Origin: Chelonoidis abingdonii
Taxonomy: Eukaryota > Chordata > Testudines > Testudinidae
Length of the DNA stretch: 64,000 nucleotides
Assembly (NCBI RefSeq): GCF_003597395.2
Contig: NC_133782.1
Span: forward strand, 6,995,242-7,059,241
Reading direction: 5' to 3'
The position numbers were made by a program, and so were the translations under genes. Under the pieces are notes generated by a model, which saw only the letters and a program-made list of their open reading frames with translations, searched no databases and was not told the origin of the DNA. This document shows, in pieces, positions 45,716-57,602 of the stretch. How positions within the stretch are numbered: position 1 is the first letter of the stretch; each line of letters opens with the position of its first letter.

Positions 45716-46572
45716 AACAGATGACACTAAACTTGGAGGAGTAGTAGATACGCTGGAGGGTAGGGATAGGATACAGAGGGACCTAGACAAATTAGAGGAC
45801 TGGGCCAAAAGAAACCTGATGAGGTTCAACAAGGACAAGTGCAGAGTCCTGNNNNNNNNNNNNNNNNNNNNNNNNNNNNNNNNNNNNNNNNNNNNNNNNN
45901 NNNNNNNNNNNNNNNNNNNNNNNNNNNNNNNNNNNNNNNNNNNNNNNNNNNNNNNNNNNNNNNNNNNNNNNNNNNNNNNNNNNNNNNNNNNNNNNNNNNN
46001 NNNNNNNNNNNNNNNNNNNNNNNNNNNNNNNNNNNNNNNNNNNNNNNNNNNNNNNNNNNNNNNNNNNNNNNNNNNNNNNNNNNNNNNNNNNNNNNNNNNN
46101 NNNNNNNNNNNNNNNNNNNNNNNNNNNNNNNNNNNNNNNNNNNNNNNNNNNNNNNNNNNNNNNNNNNNNNNNNNNNNNNNNNNNNNNNNNNNNNNNNNNN
46201 NNNNNNNNNNNNNNNNNNNNNNNNNNNNNNNNNNNNNNNNNNNNNNNNNNNNNNNNNNNNNNNNNNNNNNNNNNNNNNNNNNNNNNNNNNNNNNNNNNNN
46301 NNNNNNNNNNNNNNNNNNNNNNNNNNNNNNNNNNNNNNNNNNNNNNNNNNNNNNNNNNNNNNNNNNNNNNNNNNNNNNNNNNNNNNNNNNNNNNNNNNNN
46401 NNNNNNNNNNNNNNNNNNNNNNAGGTGGTGGAATCTCCTTCCTTAGAGGTTTTTAAGGTCAGGCTTGACAAAGCCCTGGCTGGGATGATTTAGCTGGGAA
46501 TTGGTCCTGCTTTGAGCAGGGGGTTGGACTAGATGACCTCCTGAGGTCCCTTCGAACCCTGATATTCTATGA
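45716..46572 (+). mobile_element. CR1 LINE 3' part (plus), with assembly gap inside
   Basis: Left of the gap the + frame encodes [20 protein letters not shown] and then [20 protein letters not shown], the CR1 RT region just after the FADD motif. Right of the gap it encodes VVESPSLEVFKVRLDKALAG. It ends with the tail 'ggttggactagatgacctcc', 'tgatattctatga'. The two sides fit one element whose middle is missing from the assembly. Confidence 0.93.
45852..46422. other. Assembly gap (571 N)
   Basis: Run of N bases within the CR1. Nothing can be said about its content or true length; flanking CR1 sequence suggests the missing part is CR1 too. Open frames reported across it consist of unknown residues. 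Confidence 1.
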
Positions 46573-46844
46573 AATCAGCAGGGTCCACATGATCAAGTAT
46601 GCACGGCAGGCTAGTTGTGGGGTAGACTCCCACCCCAGATTGCCATGAACTCAATGTTTGTATAGACAAGCCCTTAGTTTCTTCACTTCTGCAAGTCAGA
46701 AACAATTCCGCCCCCCTCTCTTATTTAAAAGGCCTTTTCAGAAATGATGTGAAAATTGATTTTGAGTGAGAGAAACTCAGAGTCACTTTCTAAGGCCCTG
46801 GGAACATTCTTCTTCAAAATAGATGAAAAGGAAAATTTCCCCGG

Positions 46845-46925
46845 GTGTAATACCTATCTCTTATACAGCACTTTTCATTAATAGACCTCAAAGCACTTTA
46901 CATTGTCCCCGTTTTACAGCTGGGG
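46845..46925 (-). repeat. MIR-like SINE fragment (minus)
   Basis: 'tacagcacttttcattaata', 'gacctcaaagcactttacat' and 'gtccccgttttacagctggg' follow a reversed SINE end. Confidence 0.5.
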
Positions 46926-47289
46926 CAGATTTGTACAGCAATAAGAATAACAAAAAGCATTTACTTTGTAGGGGGCATGTGATTCCCATTGCTGTTAGTG
47001 TGGTTATAATGCTAATAATTTGCCCTTAAATCCTACATATTTCAGATTGCAACCTGAAAAACCTATCCATTTACCTTAGGTGGGAAGGGCTGCATCTGTG
47101 AGGCTGGGCTCAGGAAACAAAAAGTGGTCTCACATAATAGAGATGTCCAGGATATCATTACAGCCCTAGGAGGGCTTTTAACCAATCCAGTAACAGAAAA
47201 GCTTGATGCTCTTTGATAACAATTTTCTAAATGCTTCTCTGTTGATTTTCTCTCTGCTTCCTGTACTGCCCCCTCCACGCTGCTCCATT

Positions 47290-47490
47290 TGTTGGACTGA
47301 GAAGTGTTGTTTGAATCAGAGAAGGGACTTGCTTTGGTTTTGGATCTCAATCCAAATCTCACCTTCCCCAAATGTTTGGATGTGGGAGCTAGTTTGGACC
47401 AGCTGTGAAAATTCAGATCCAGATTTCAAAAGTCCCCCAAAATTTGTGGGCGTCTGAATCCAGGGTTTTGATTTAAACTCATCTCTAGCC
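47290..47490. repeat. Unclassified dispersed repeat
   Basis: Phrases such as 'ttttggatctcaatccaaat' and 'cagatccagatttcaaaag' end in 'aaactcatctctagcc'. Similar wording recurs at about 24170-24275. Probably a diverged DNA element; termini unclear. Confidence 0.3.
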
Positions 47491-48462
47491 TGCCTCTGAA
47501 GAACTCGAGATCAGATTTAAATCAAGACACGAATAGCTCTGGTGGTGGAATAGAAACCTATTGTTAATATTAAATCTTTTTTTTTCCTCAACACAGTTCA
47601 ATTTTCTAGCTCTCTCTTTGCCTGTCTAGGTTTTTATATAACAACCATCACCATAGTATCGATGCATCCAAGAATTGAAAAATAGAACTACCAATAAGAA
47701 TCCCTTTCTCTTCCTGTAGGAAAAGCAGCTTGCCTATTTTATAGAGGGGTTATTTATGTTTCAGCAAGCGTGTGAATGAATGAACGTGCAGTATGTTTTT
47801 GTGCCTCTGTGAGAAGAAAACTAGCTCAAAAAAATTGTAATACAAAGAAATCCTGTGAGAAATGAAGATCTTGTTACAGAGGAATCGTTTCAGAAATCTA
47901 ACATAACAGAGTGTTCTCTCTATGATACAGCTTCTTCAGGTATAGGCCATAGACCAGTAAAATCAGTAAGGGTCTAATGGTGTGACCAAGCCGAAAGATA
48001 AGAGCTTAGACTGTTCTGTCTCACCATGTACAGTAAGCTGGACGTAGTAAAAAGTAGCACATCAGCACTAAGAATAACATTGGCAAGGTGTGTAATTTAA
48101 AGCAGCTATCATCATAGCAGCTAACTGGGGAAAGGTGTAAACATGGGCAAACAGTATAACAACTAAATATGATGGGATGAAAATAATGAAGAGATTAATA
48201 CGATACTCAAAGTAAACTGTGCTTGCAAGCGTTCTAGAAGTTTACCTCCTAAACTGGAAGGCGCACTGTACTGCAAAGAAGTTCTACAGCCATTACATAT
48301 GGTGAAAAGCATACTGTGTAGATGTTGCATGTAATGCAGAGAGAATTATGGAATGACATGGGAAACACCAGAAAAATGACAAAGCAAAGTTGCAGCCACC
48401 ACTCAAAGATATGGTGCAAACTATCAGAGAGAGAAAGTGACGCTGCCCAGGACAACTATAAG

Positions 48463-48715
48463 GCCTGGCCAACACTTAAAAGTTAGATTAACATAGCAAT
48501 AGCAGTCAGGGATGTGATAGATCCACAGCCCCCTAAGAGCCGTAGCTTTGCCAGCTAAGTCAACTGAAGAATGCCTCTATCAACCTAGCTACCATCACTC
48601 AGGGAGGTGGTGTTTCTTCACAGATGGAAGAACCCCTTGCACTGGTGTAGGCTGCGTCTACATAGATGTGCCAGTATAGCCTCCATAGCATAGATACTCT
48701 AAGGCAGATCTGGTA
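48463..48715. mobile_element. Non-autonomous DNA element remnant
   Basis: 'aaggcctggccaacacttaa', 'agggatgtgatagatccaca', 'cagggaggtggtgtttcttc' and 'aggctgcgtctacatagatg' have the pattern of a dispersed sauropsid DNA transposon with 'ggcctgg(t)c(t)acac' and 'gtgtagac'-type ends. Target duplication not found. Confidence 0.45.
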
Positions 48716-48754
48716 GTAGAGGGAATCAGACCAGGGACTGAATGGAGACTGACT

Positions 48755-49086
48755 CAGAAAAAAAGAGCAGGAGTACTTGTGGCACCTTAGAGACTTACAA
48801 ATTTATTTGAGCATAAGCTTTCATGGACTACAGCCCACTTCTTCAGATGCATAGAATTGAACATATAGTAAGGAGATGTATATACATACAGAACATGAAA
48901 AGGTGGAAGTAGCCATATTCATGTTCTGTATGCATATATATCTCCTTACTATATGTTTCATTCATCTGAAGAAGTGAGCGGTAGCCCACGAAAGCTTATG
49001 ATCAAATAAATTTGTTATTCTCTAAGGTGCCACAAGTACTCCTGGTCTTTTTGCGGATACAGACTAACACGGCTGCTACTCTGAAC
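48755..49086. mobile_element. Head-to-head inverted pair of the hairpin retroposon (about 140-bp arms)
   Basis: The left arm (about 48755-48898, minus orientation) is the reverse complement of the right arm (48919-49053, plus orientation), around a 20-bp centre. The pairing is imperfect but extends throughout. The right arm continues to 49086 with 'gacta acacggctgct actctgaacc'-type 3' sequence. The right arm holds CTGAAGA at 48966-48972, a stem-loop and GAAA at 48990-48993, resembling a hammerhead-ribozyme core. This is the same family as 2388-2503 and 18605-18739. Confidence 0.8.
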
Positions 49087-50089
49087 CCTAACTTAGAAAG
49101 GCATCCCTGTTCAGGAAGGGTGCTTAAGCACATGCCTTATGTCTCAGTGAAGTCAATTGGGATTTAAGCAGGTGCTTTGGTGCTTTCTTGAACCAAGACC
49201 TACATTTGGGGAAGAGATCCAAAGAATGTCGAAAGTCTTGTGGAAACCACAGATGTGCAAGAGTAGCCTGACTTTGTCTTGTACGAGACGTGAAATAGAT
49301 GAGGTCAGGCTGGAGAAGAGGCTACTGTATGTGGTGACTGTTGTGGTTGCGATATGAGGCTGATGGGATAGGTGGCATGAAAATCAAGCAGCCTTATCTA
49401 TCACAACTGAACAGTGAAAATGCCATCTTGAAAATGCTCTGATTTAGATTAAGACCACTACCACACACTGGAAAAATAAAGGCCTCTCACATTGCATAAG
49501 TAAGATAGAAAATACAATCCAAGTGCATGGTACTTAATAATGCATTTCTGAAATACTTTCTTCTGTATGCCATTCTATGTGTACATATGACTAATACAAT
49601 GTGAAAGTGACCTAACACAGTATGTTATTTGTCTGCTATATTGTGTAGATTCTATGAACAAATATTAAAGAAGCTGTGAAGCTGTCACACTGTATGAAAG
49701 CTACTTATAGGTCACAGCTTCAGCTGCTAGAATTCAAAAGTGCAGTGATATTTTTAAAACAGTGTTTTCCCTCATAAAGCTTTCACAGATAGATTTTTTT
49801 TTAAAATCAGAGTCCATTACACTTACCAGCTTTAAACATAATAACAATTAGGGAAATGATCCCTAGTAACTATTTTACCACCAAAACCTGACAAGTTAAA
49901 GTTCAAAGTATCTGCTAGAAAACATACTTAGTAGTCCAAGAAACATAATGATCATATTTTTGTTTCCACTATCCAAGGGAACTACAAATCATGACGCCCA
50001 GACAATGGAGGTTGTGGCGGGGAGTGTTGAACCCATAACTATGTTTAACCCGTAGCTAGAATATTTTTCATCCTCACAAGGACATTAGA
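49087..50089. other. Intergenic DNA, nothing recognised
   Basis: No gene or classified repeat, apart from a weak 'gtgaagtcaattgggattta' phrase near 49148. Confidence 0.4.
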
Positions 50090-50580
50090 CACAATAAAAT
50101 GAATTCTGGTGGAAGCGTGTGTCTCCCCGAAGTGGGCAAATGATAGGTTAAGAGAAAGCAAATGAAAGGTAAGATTAATAGCATTTATCATGGCAGATAG
50201 ACTAGCAGTTTGCTAATTAAAGTTGTTAGAACATAGAAGCAGCCAAGGATCAGTGGCTTTTAATGAGGCTGTTGTAGGGTGATTTAGGTCTAATTTTCTG
50301 CTTAATAAGGCTGGTTTAAAAAGTAATTTTGTTGGGATGTGACTTTCCTAAACCAGTTCATTATCAGTGATGGGACTTCACTTCAACACTTCAGGAAATG
50401 TTGTGTTTAATTAATATTGTGTCGGCAAGTAGATATGCTGACAGATGAGAAAAAAATTGATGAAGAACCTTCAAGGACATTGACTTCATTAAGCGGCTTC
50501 ATTATAGTCTGAATAACTGGCTAAATATGTCATTTAAAAGATAATGCACCACTTTCAACTCTTTTTTTCCTTTGGTTGTT
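50090..50580. promoter_or_regulatory. Candidate conserved non-coding element, TAAT-rich
   Basis: Long non-repetitive block with many homeodomain cores (gctaattaaagttg, ggcttttaatgaggc, tctgcttaataagg, gtttaattaatattg, tcattaagcggcttc). Order and composition resemble developmental enhancers. No coding frame. About 15 kb downstream of BHLHE23. Confidence 0.4.
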
Positions 50581-52080
50581 GTTGTTCATAGAGGAAAGAA
50601 CAGGGACATTTCCAAAATAATTACTAAGAGGGTTAAAAAACAAGGTCAAGGGAACAGGTATACAAGGCTGCATCAGTTGCTTGGTTTTCTTCATGAGATT
50701 TCAAAGCAGTGGTGGGTTATTTAGAACAAAATATGATGCATCATTTACATTGAATTACCTTATGTTTTACTTGGAATAAATCAGGACTTTAATGGATAGT
50801 TACAATGTCTTCCCCAGGCATAAGTGGCCATTCTCCATGGCATCCCTGAGACAAGACTGGAATTAAATTTTAGAAGGAATAAATCTTCCCTTTTATACAG
50901 TACATCCATGCATTATAAAGTACAGGTTTGAGAGGGATCAGTGCCCAGCTATAGCCGTGAACATGGATATATTTACTTAAAGTCATTCTTCCAGCAAAAT
51001 AAGGATGAAAGTTTGTGAATTTGAAAAGCATATTCAACTGCTAAGCTCTGATTTTGCAAACACTTACACACACCCACTTAACTTGATTTATGGGAGTGGT
51101 CCCATTGAAGTCAAAGTTAAACATATGTATGAGTTTTTGCAGAATTGAGGCCCAATATCTTACACATGAATATCTAGTTATTCCAAAGAATACGAATAAT
51201 ACCCAGCTCTTATATGGCCATCCCAAAGCATTTTACAGAAGAGGTCAACATCGTTATCCTCTTGATGCACAGAGTGGTGAATGACTTGCCCAAGCTCAAC
51301 CAGCACACCAGTGGCAAAGCCAGGAAAAGGACCCAGGTTGCCTGAGTCCTAGTCCAACCTAACATACTTTACAAACTAAGCACAGGGGGATTACTTCATT
51401 CATCAATGGGTGAAGCAAAGAAAGACTTACAGCAATGCTCCAGTCCTAAAAAAAAAAGAAGTGATGCTACACAAGTACCAGAAGTACTGTGTTCTAGCAC
51501 AACTTGAGCACTAGTCCACAAACCAGGTGAATGTAGAAAGTAAAGAACATTTTATCTAGCTAAAATTGAAGGATGGACTGAGGTAGGCAATATGTCATTA
51601 CCTGAGCTGAAATTTGAGCCAGACACAGGTGTCAACATCCCCCATTGCTGAAAAAAAAAATGACTTTAGTGTCTGTGAGTAGTGAGGACCTCAGTTTTCC
51701 AACTCACCTTCAGTAGCCTCTTAAAACCATCCAGGAGCATTTGTTCAGTACTAGTTCAGTGGGCAGAGTGCCACATGCAGAATTGCCAACATTTCTTCTT
51801 GTAGCATCTACTGGGAGTTCTTTGAAGGTCTTCCATTCAAATACTGACCTGACTTTGATTCTGCTTAAGGGTGAGTTCTGACAGGGTCAGAGTCCAAGCA
51901 AACGAGGAAAAGACGACTCTTTTGGACAAGAAAATCCTGAAATCTGACCATTGTCACCCCTATAAAATTGTTTTACTAGGGTGGGGGAAAAAACAAGCAT
52001 CTGACACAGCAACTATATCAGTGTGAGCCCTTGAAATGCATCCCTAAGGAATACTACAAACATTTCAGAGAAAACTCATG
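50581..52080. other. Intergenic DNA with one SINE fragment
   Basis: No gene recognised; the SINE at 51200-51356 has its own entry. 'gtcccattgaagtcaaagtt' at about 51100 is another fragment of the saurian palindromic repeat phrase. Confidence 0.4.
51200..51356 (-). repeat. MIR-like SINE copy (minus)
   Basis: 'ccaaagcattttacagaaga', 'gtgaatgacttgcccaagct' and 'aaaggacccaggttgcctga' follow the reversed SINE order up to the tRNA-like head. Confidence 0.65.
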
Positions 52081-52088
52081 CTGTAAAC

Positions 52089-52200
52089 CAGTGTTTCTCA
52101 ATGACTGGTCCATGGACTGGTGCCAGTCCCTGAGATCTCCCTGACACCGCTTAGAAAGCTGCAAACCACTCAGTGGCATCAAAAAAGTTGAGAGCTACAG
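52089..52200. mobile_element. Short hAT MITE (112 bp)
   Basis: Starts CAGTGTTTCTCAATGAC and ends GTTGAGAGCTACAG. The 8-bp duplication is ctgtaaac (52081-52088) and ctctaaac (52201-52208), one mismatch. Same TIR group as 9678-10292. Confidence 0.75.
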
Positions 52201-52208
52201 CTCTAAAC

Positions 52209-55200
52209 AATAAACTGTTGCCATTTTCTGCATCTCAGTTCACATTTTGTTACCCACTGAGGATCTCCTTTGAAAACATTTCCCCTCCTTTTACTTTTCA
52301 GTGTCAGAGGTTTGCCTTTAATATAAACTTCATCATTTAGCCACGAGAAGAGGACCTGGCAAGGGAGGGGAAAAGAGGTGCTGACTGCAGACGCAGTCTG
52401 ATGCGTCAGTTCTCCTTAGCACCTCCATTGTGTTGCTGCTGTCACATTTGACCAACTCCTTTGCAGCATGGGATTCACTAAAACATTCTGTGAACATGTG
52501 ATCAGTCCTTTTATAGGTGGGAGAACTGTCTCTCCATATTTATATTTGTGTTTATGTTTATATCTAAGCATACTTTTAGAGAGACGTTTATATGGATAAA
52601 TATTTTGTGTCCCACAATACCCTCACTTGAACCTGGTCCACATGCCAGCACCAGCCATCAGTAATGACTCCTTATTTGGCCTTTTGGGGATAAGACAAAC
52701 CCATGCAGCCCAACTGCTCTGTGACAATGTCGCAGATAACCTCATACAATCATTGAAAATTTGAATTCACCTCAGCACTTGATTTCTATATATATTAAAA
52801 GGGATATTGTGGTTTTGGAAAAGGTCAGTGAAGCAACGGAGACACCCAATTTGCATGCACAGCTGTTGTGATTGTGCATGAATAATGATCCCCAACACAG
52901 GTAAACAGTCAGGTTTGAAACCAGAATTTTAAACACCAAAATACAGACATCTACCACTGGAGCTAACCATTAGCTGCCAACAGCAGTAGGCTCCCATATG
53001 TTATGTGGACCCGGCGGTGGAGGAAGAGAACACAACATGTATTTTATGAACACGTTACACACAGATATATGTGGTATTTGCACATATAGGTAATTGCACA
53101 TTAAAATGGCCATAATGATCTATTTGCATGCATGCTTGCCTGATTCACACAGATGATCGTGAAAGTTGCATGTGCACATTTTGCTTTTAGCTGGTATATG
53201 AGCGTGCATGCCTAACCTTTTTGAAAATAAAGCTCTTATTCTTCATTGACAGCATGAAATGCTTAAGAACTGGGGTTTAGAGTGTATCTCTGGATCATCT
53301 CTGATAGAAAAACACCTTCAGAGAGAGGTATTATTACTTTATAAAATTGCTTAGGTGCCTCATACATGTAGGCAATGCTTTATCAATACACAATAAGACA
53401 AGGGGCCAAACTGATCCCAGATCAAATGCCACTGCAGTAATTTCCACTCCCTGCACTCCGTCACACTAACCACCGAAAAATTACTATTGGCAGCCATAGA
53501 TTAGGACCAGGAGAATCATTAGAAATATTTATTATGCTTTAGCGGAAAATATTTTGCTACATTTTTGTTCAGTCTTCATGAATTCCTCTGTGTTGACTTT
53601 ATGCAATGTACCTTGACAATTCCAGTAAGCCCTAGAACTGTGGTTATTGCTCTGAATTGTTTCCCGTAAGTAGTAACTTTTCAAAGTCAGTGTGTTGGTG
53701 ATGTTCCCAGTGGCTCCAGCTGCCTTCTGCATCGGTTATCATGTCCCCTGTCCATGGACACGGCCAGCACCTGCAAAAGGAAATCATTTCATTCTCAAGT
53801 TCTTGTGTATTATAATTTATGTCTGACTACTACAAGGACTCACCCCAATATTATCCACCTTTTGCACGTTGTCTCCTGAAATTTAATTGGTTATCTAGGA
53901 TCCTGGGTAAAATTCCAACCAGGGTTAATTCTGTAAATTGTGCCCAGTGAAATCAAAAAAGTTGCACAGCTGTAAACTAAGGGCAGAATTTGGCCCTTTG
54001 CTTTCTAATGTAACTGCATGTTGGGATAGGTATGCAGTGGTAACTATCGTGCAAGGGTTTTTTCTACAGTAACTCTCCCATCTCCTACTCAAGCCTTGGG
54101 AAGTTATGTTTTGCTGTTCATTAAGAATTTGTTTCCCTCATTTTTTGTTCTTACACATTTATGTGTATTGAATTGTATTAGCCATGTGTAAGCCCTGGTG
54201 CTGAAAATGATTTATATCATCCTCTGTATATCACTCATTATTCTCTATGGAAGCCTTGCTTTTGATACCTTTATTCATGTGGTTTGTATAAATAATGAAA
54301 GCCAGAGGTCCCATCATTGATCTGTGCCATCTCGCTGGAAAAGATTCCATCTGTGCTCACTTTCCCTTGAGCCAATTTTCAGTACACTGCAACAATCGCT
54401 GCCTAATTCCATGACTTGGCATCCTATACCTTAAACACTGTGATAGAGCTTTAGCACACATTGTCTGAAAATCTAAGTACTAGTTAAGGTTTGCTACAGC
54501 CATTTTGCTTACTTTTATGTTGTTAAGTAAATATATAATTTGGCCTGAGCCAATTTGATTTACAGAATAAATACATGACAAGCCCTGCTGATGTATGACC
54601 CTTTATATTTATGTATAGGCACTCGTGCTGCTCCATTGCAACATTATCCTCTTTCTAATACTAATATGTTATGCTCATCTACGTAAGAGATATTTCAGTA
54701 GCTTCTTTTTGTGCGTGCAGTCATTTGCCCAATTTTTTGACAGCAAATATATGCCTGGATGCATTATTTTAATTTCTAAGTTAAATTTGCAAAAGGCTGA
54801 GACCCACTCTCCTTTTCTATGGTATACTTTGCACTTGCTAAATGTGTGTCTGCTTTTTTGCAACTGCAAAATGAATTGCAGGTGCAAATCTGAGTACTTC
54901 TATTTCCAGCCACTCAACCTGTGCCTGTAAATCAAATAGTAATGCAAATATTCAGATCTGAGCTTGTATTTAATTGTAGACACCATGATGATGAGTGTGG
55001 TAGAAAACCCTAGATAGAGAAATAGAAAATGTGACCATAAATGAAAATGCATCCTTTTGAAAATTTGGCCATTGGTGCACAAAGCCCATCTATGCATGTG
55101 AATCAAGATCAAAGACAGTTTGCACAGGTAAAATGTCATTTGCATGCCCAAATGAGTGTGCACAAAATAATTGTGCGGACAGATTTGCATCAGATAGCGT

Positions 55201-55499
55201 TTGGGCTAAGATGCATTTCAAACTTTGATTCTGCAAGTGTTGCCTGTTCTTGCACATAGACAGGTAGAGACAGTGAATTGTATTGTTAAACTCCGCAAAA
55301 CAACCGTTAGGAAATTTAAACACTTGGGGCCAGACCAGGTGCCCCGTTAAAGATGTTTTGTGTTGCTCTAGTGGTGCATAGCTTGTTTTAAAATGGCTTA
55401 CCCAGCTATAAGAATTCTCCCAGCGAAGGGGCATCCCCAGCTGACACAACTCTGAAAATCAGACTATGAAAGACTTTCCTAAGGAACTATTGGATTAGA
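52209..55499. other. Intergenic DNA, nothing classified
   Basis: No supported gene. Sequence is unique-looking and AT-rich with no clear transposon. Open frames such as 54625-54930 lack any recognisable domain. Confidence 0.4.
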
Positions 55500-55650
55500 C
55501 TTGGGTGCTAATCCTGGCTCTGCTTCTGACATGTATCATTTTGGACTATCCGCTTAATCTTTCTGTGCCTCTTGTAGCCTTAGATAAATTGAGGGTGGAA
55601 ATTGCACAATTAAGAATAGGTTCTTTACACAGGCGGCTCTGTAAGAAATT
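55500..55650 (+). repeat. MIR-like SINE fragment (plus)
   Basis: 'gggtgctaatcctggctctg', 'cttctgacatgtatcatttt' and 'tttctgtgcctcttgtagcc' follow the forward MIR order (B-box region, CORE, 'ctgtgcctc'). Confidence 0.5.
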
Positions 55651-57404
55651 GTATTGAGCTGAGACTGGTGGAGCAAACAAACAGAAACATGAAGACTTTA
55701 CTTAAAATCCAAATAAATCCAAGCTTAAATCTAATGATATAAAAACAGATACATATAACAAAACATTCCCTGGATTGTGCTTACTTACAGCTTTAGGCTG
55801 GTACAAAATGAAGCAATCCCCCATTGTTGATATACTTACAACCTTGTGCATATTTACAACCTTGTGGAGACTGATAACAGAAAGATAGAAGAAAAAGTAA
55901 GTGGAGATCACAAGAGGGCTTGCTCACCCTCAGGCTTCCACTATGTGGTCATCCCTGGTGTCTCAACTAGAGTTTGGTCTGACCATCTTTTCCTTGATCC
56001 AGCTACACATATTGGATAAGGCTTCAGCCTGCCATGTGGGGTATTCCAGCTAATGATACTTGGTATTCTAGCTAACCAGAGCTAAACTTCCAACAGTTAA
56101 TACCTCACTTGTATCAAAACTATTGGGACATTAATTGATACATCAGTGTGGTTTCTCCATGGTTTTATATATATACCAAAATCCCCTAGAAATGCCATTA
56201 TTTCTAGCTTCTTTGGTATACTTGTTATCACAAGCTACATATTGCAAAATATTGCTAAATCTTTTAATTTAAATTAAGCAGTCATGCTAACTCTTTTGCT
56301 AGTTAGGCTAACTATCAAAACTACCATCTGGCCCACAATGCCTCAGGTTACTGCCAAAGCTACTTTAGGTGTTATACAGATTATTAGGATTCTCGACTTG
56401 CACGTTTTGCATTCCGGGGCTGATGGCTTCTATTTCACTATTTTAAAGCATTTTAATAGGATTTAGCACATGATATATAATTTAATCTTGCACCTAAAAT
56501 CAGGTGAGGGATTACAGATCAACACTCTATTTCTCTATTTCACAAATGGGAAAAATAGTAAGTAGTTCACAGGAGGGCTGAGAAATAAACTTGTCAGTTA
56601 CATGCAGTGCACTGGAATATGAAGTATGCGTAGATATTGTTGTTAGTGGCACCTCCTGCTGCTTGGACAAGCAGAAAGTGACGTTGCACCAGAAAGAAAA
56701 GACATTCCCACTTACATCCTAACCTTCCACAGAGCTTGCAGATGTGTCCGAATTCTTGGGCAATGTGATATTTTCAGGTTGAGAAATCAAGCATAGCAAA
56801 CTCATGGAACCCAGGGAAGGCTGGAAAGCTCTGCTCAGTGGTGCTTTTTGGAGACGAGCAGCGAAATCCAATCCCAGTACCCTCTGTACATTTGAGGATT
56901 CAGCATCTAACAAGGGAACTTTGCAGTCTTATTACATAGCCGTGCTGCAAAGCTGAGTAGATGATAAAACATCTAAACAAATGATGCTTGTAGCCAGTAA
57001 GTGCTTATGGAAAACTGACACCTTGCTCAACGTATCTGCTCCCTATGGACCCATGTCACCACTGCCAGTAGTTGGTGCTACTCTGTAGAAGTTATTGGAG
57101 TGGAGCCACTTATACCAGTGGCCCTATATGGCTTAAGAGCTACATCTGCTTCCTTTAACAACAAAACGCAGGTTTTTTACTCCTGTTCGCATTGCCAGAG
57201 CTATCCAGCTAAGGAAGATTGAGTAGATCCTACTCTTCCTCATTCACCATTAACAAAATGCTGCAACTAAACTGCAGACTCTCTCTGGCTGCAGAATCTT
57301 CACAGTGTCTGGCAGAAGGGGATCATAGCTTGACTATTCAAATCTTAGATTTAGTTTGTAGTGGCAATAATTTAGGAAAAAAGCATCTTCTGTCTAAGGT
57401 ACTT
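55651..57404. other. Intergenic DNA, nothing recognised
   Basis: No gene or clear repeat. Confidence 0.4.
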
Positions 57405-57602
57405 ATATAGGCCCCATTACTACACTATCTGAGTGCCTCATAATCTCTCATGTATTTATCCTCACAACACCATCTCATAGCTGGGGGACTGCAGCACTGA
57501 GAAACAAAGTGACTTGCCCGAAGTCACACAGAAAGCATGTGACAGAGCAGGGAATTGCACCCAAGTCTTCTAGCAACCAAACCACTGGACCATTCGACCT
57601 CT
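57405..57602 (-). repeat. MIR-like SINE copy (minus)
   Basis: 'gagtgcctcataatctctca', 'catctcatagctgggggact', 'gtgacttgcccgaagtcaca' and 'aaaccactggaccattcgac' match a reversed SINE from tail to tRNA-like head. Confidence 0.7.

Larger units (their letters stand above)
45511..46678. mobile_element. DNA transposon remnant split by a CR1 insertion
   Basis: The left half (45511-45715, starting 'aaggcttctacatgaaaat') and right half (about 46573-46678, ending 'tttgtatagacaagccctta') have complementary termini. Both carry reciprocal 'ctagcctgcc' and 'ggcaggctag' phrases. The CR1 at 45716-46572 separates them. Non-autonomous; target duplication not identified. Confidence 0.5.

Noticed and set aside
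45701..46493. Three long frames across the N gap
   Set aside because: They consist almost entirely of unknown residues; only their ends are real and both ends are CR1.
54625..54930. 101-codon frame rich in hydrophobic and Cys residues
   Set aside because: No homology recognised, no splice or promoter context, AT-rich composition; probably chance.
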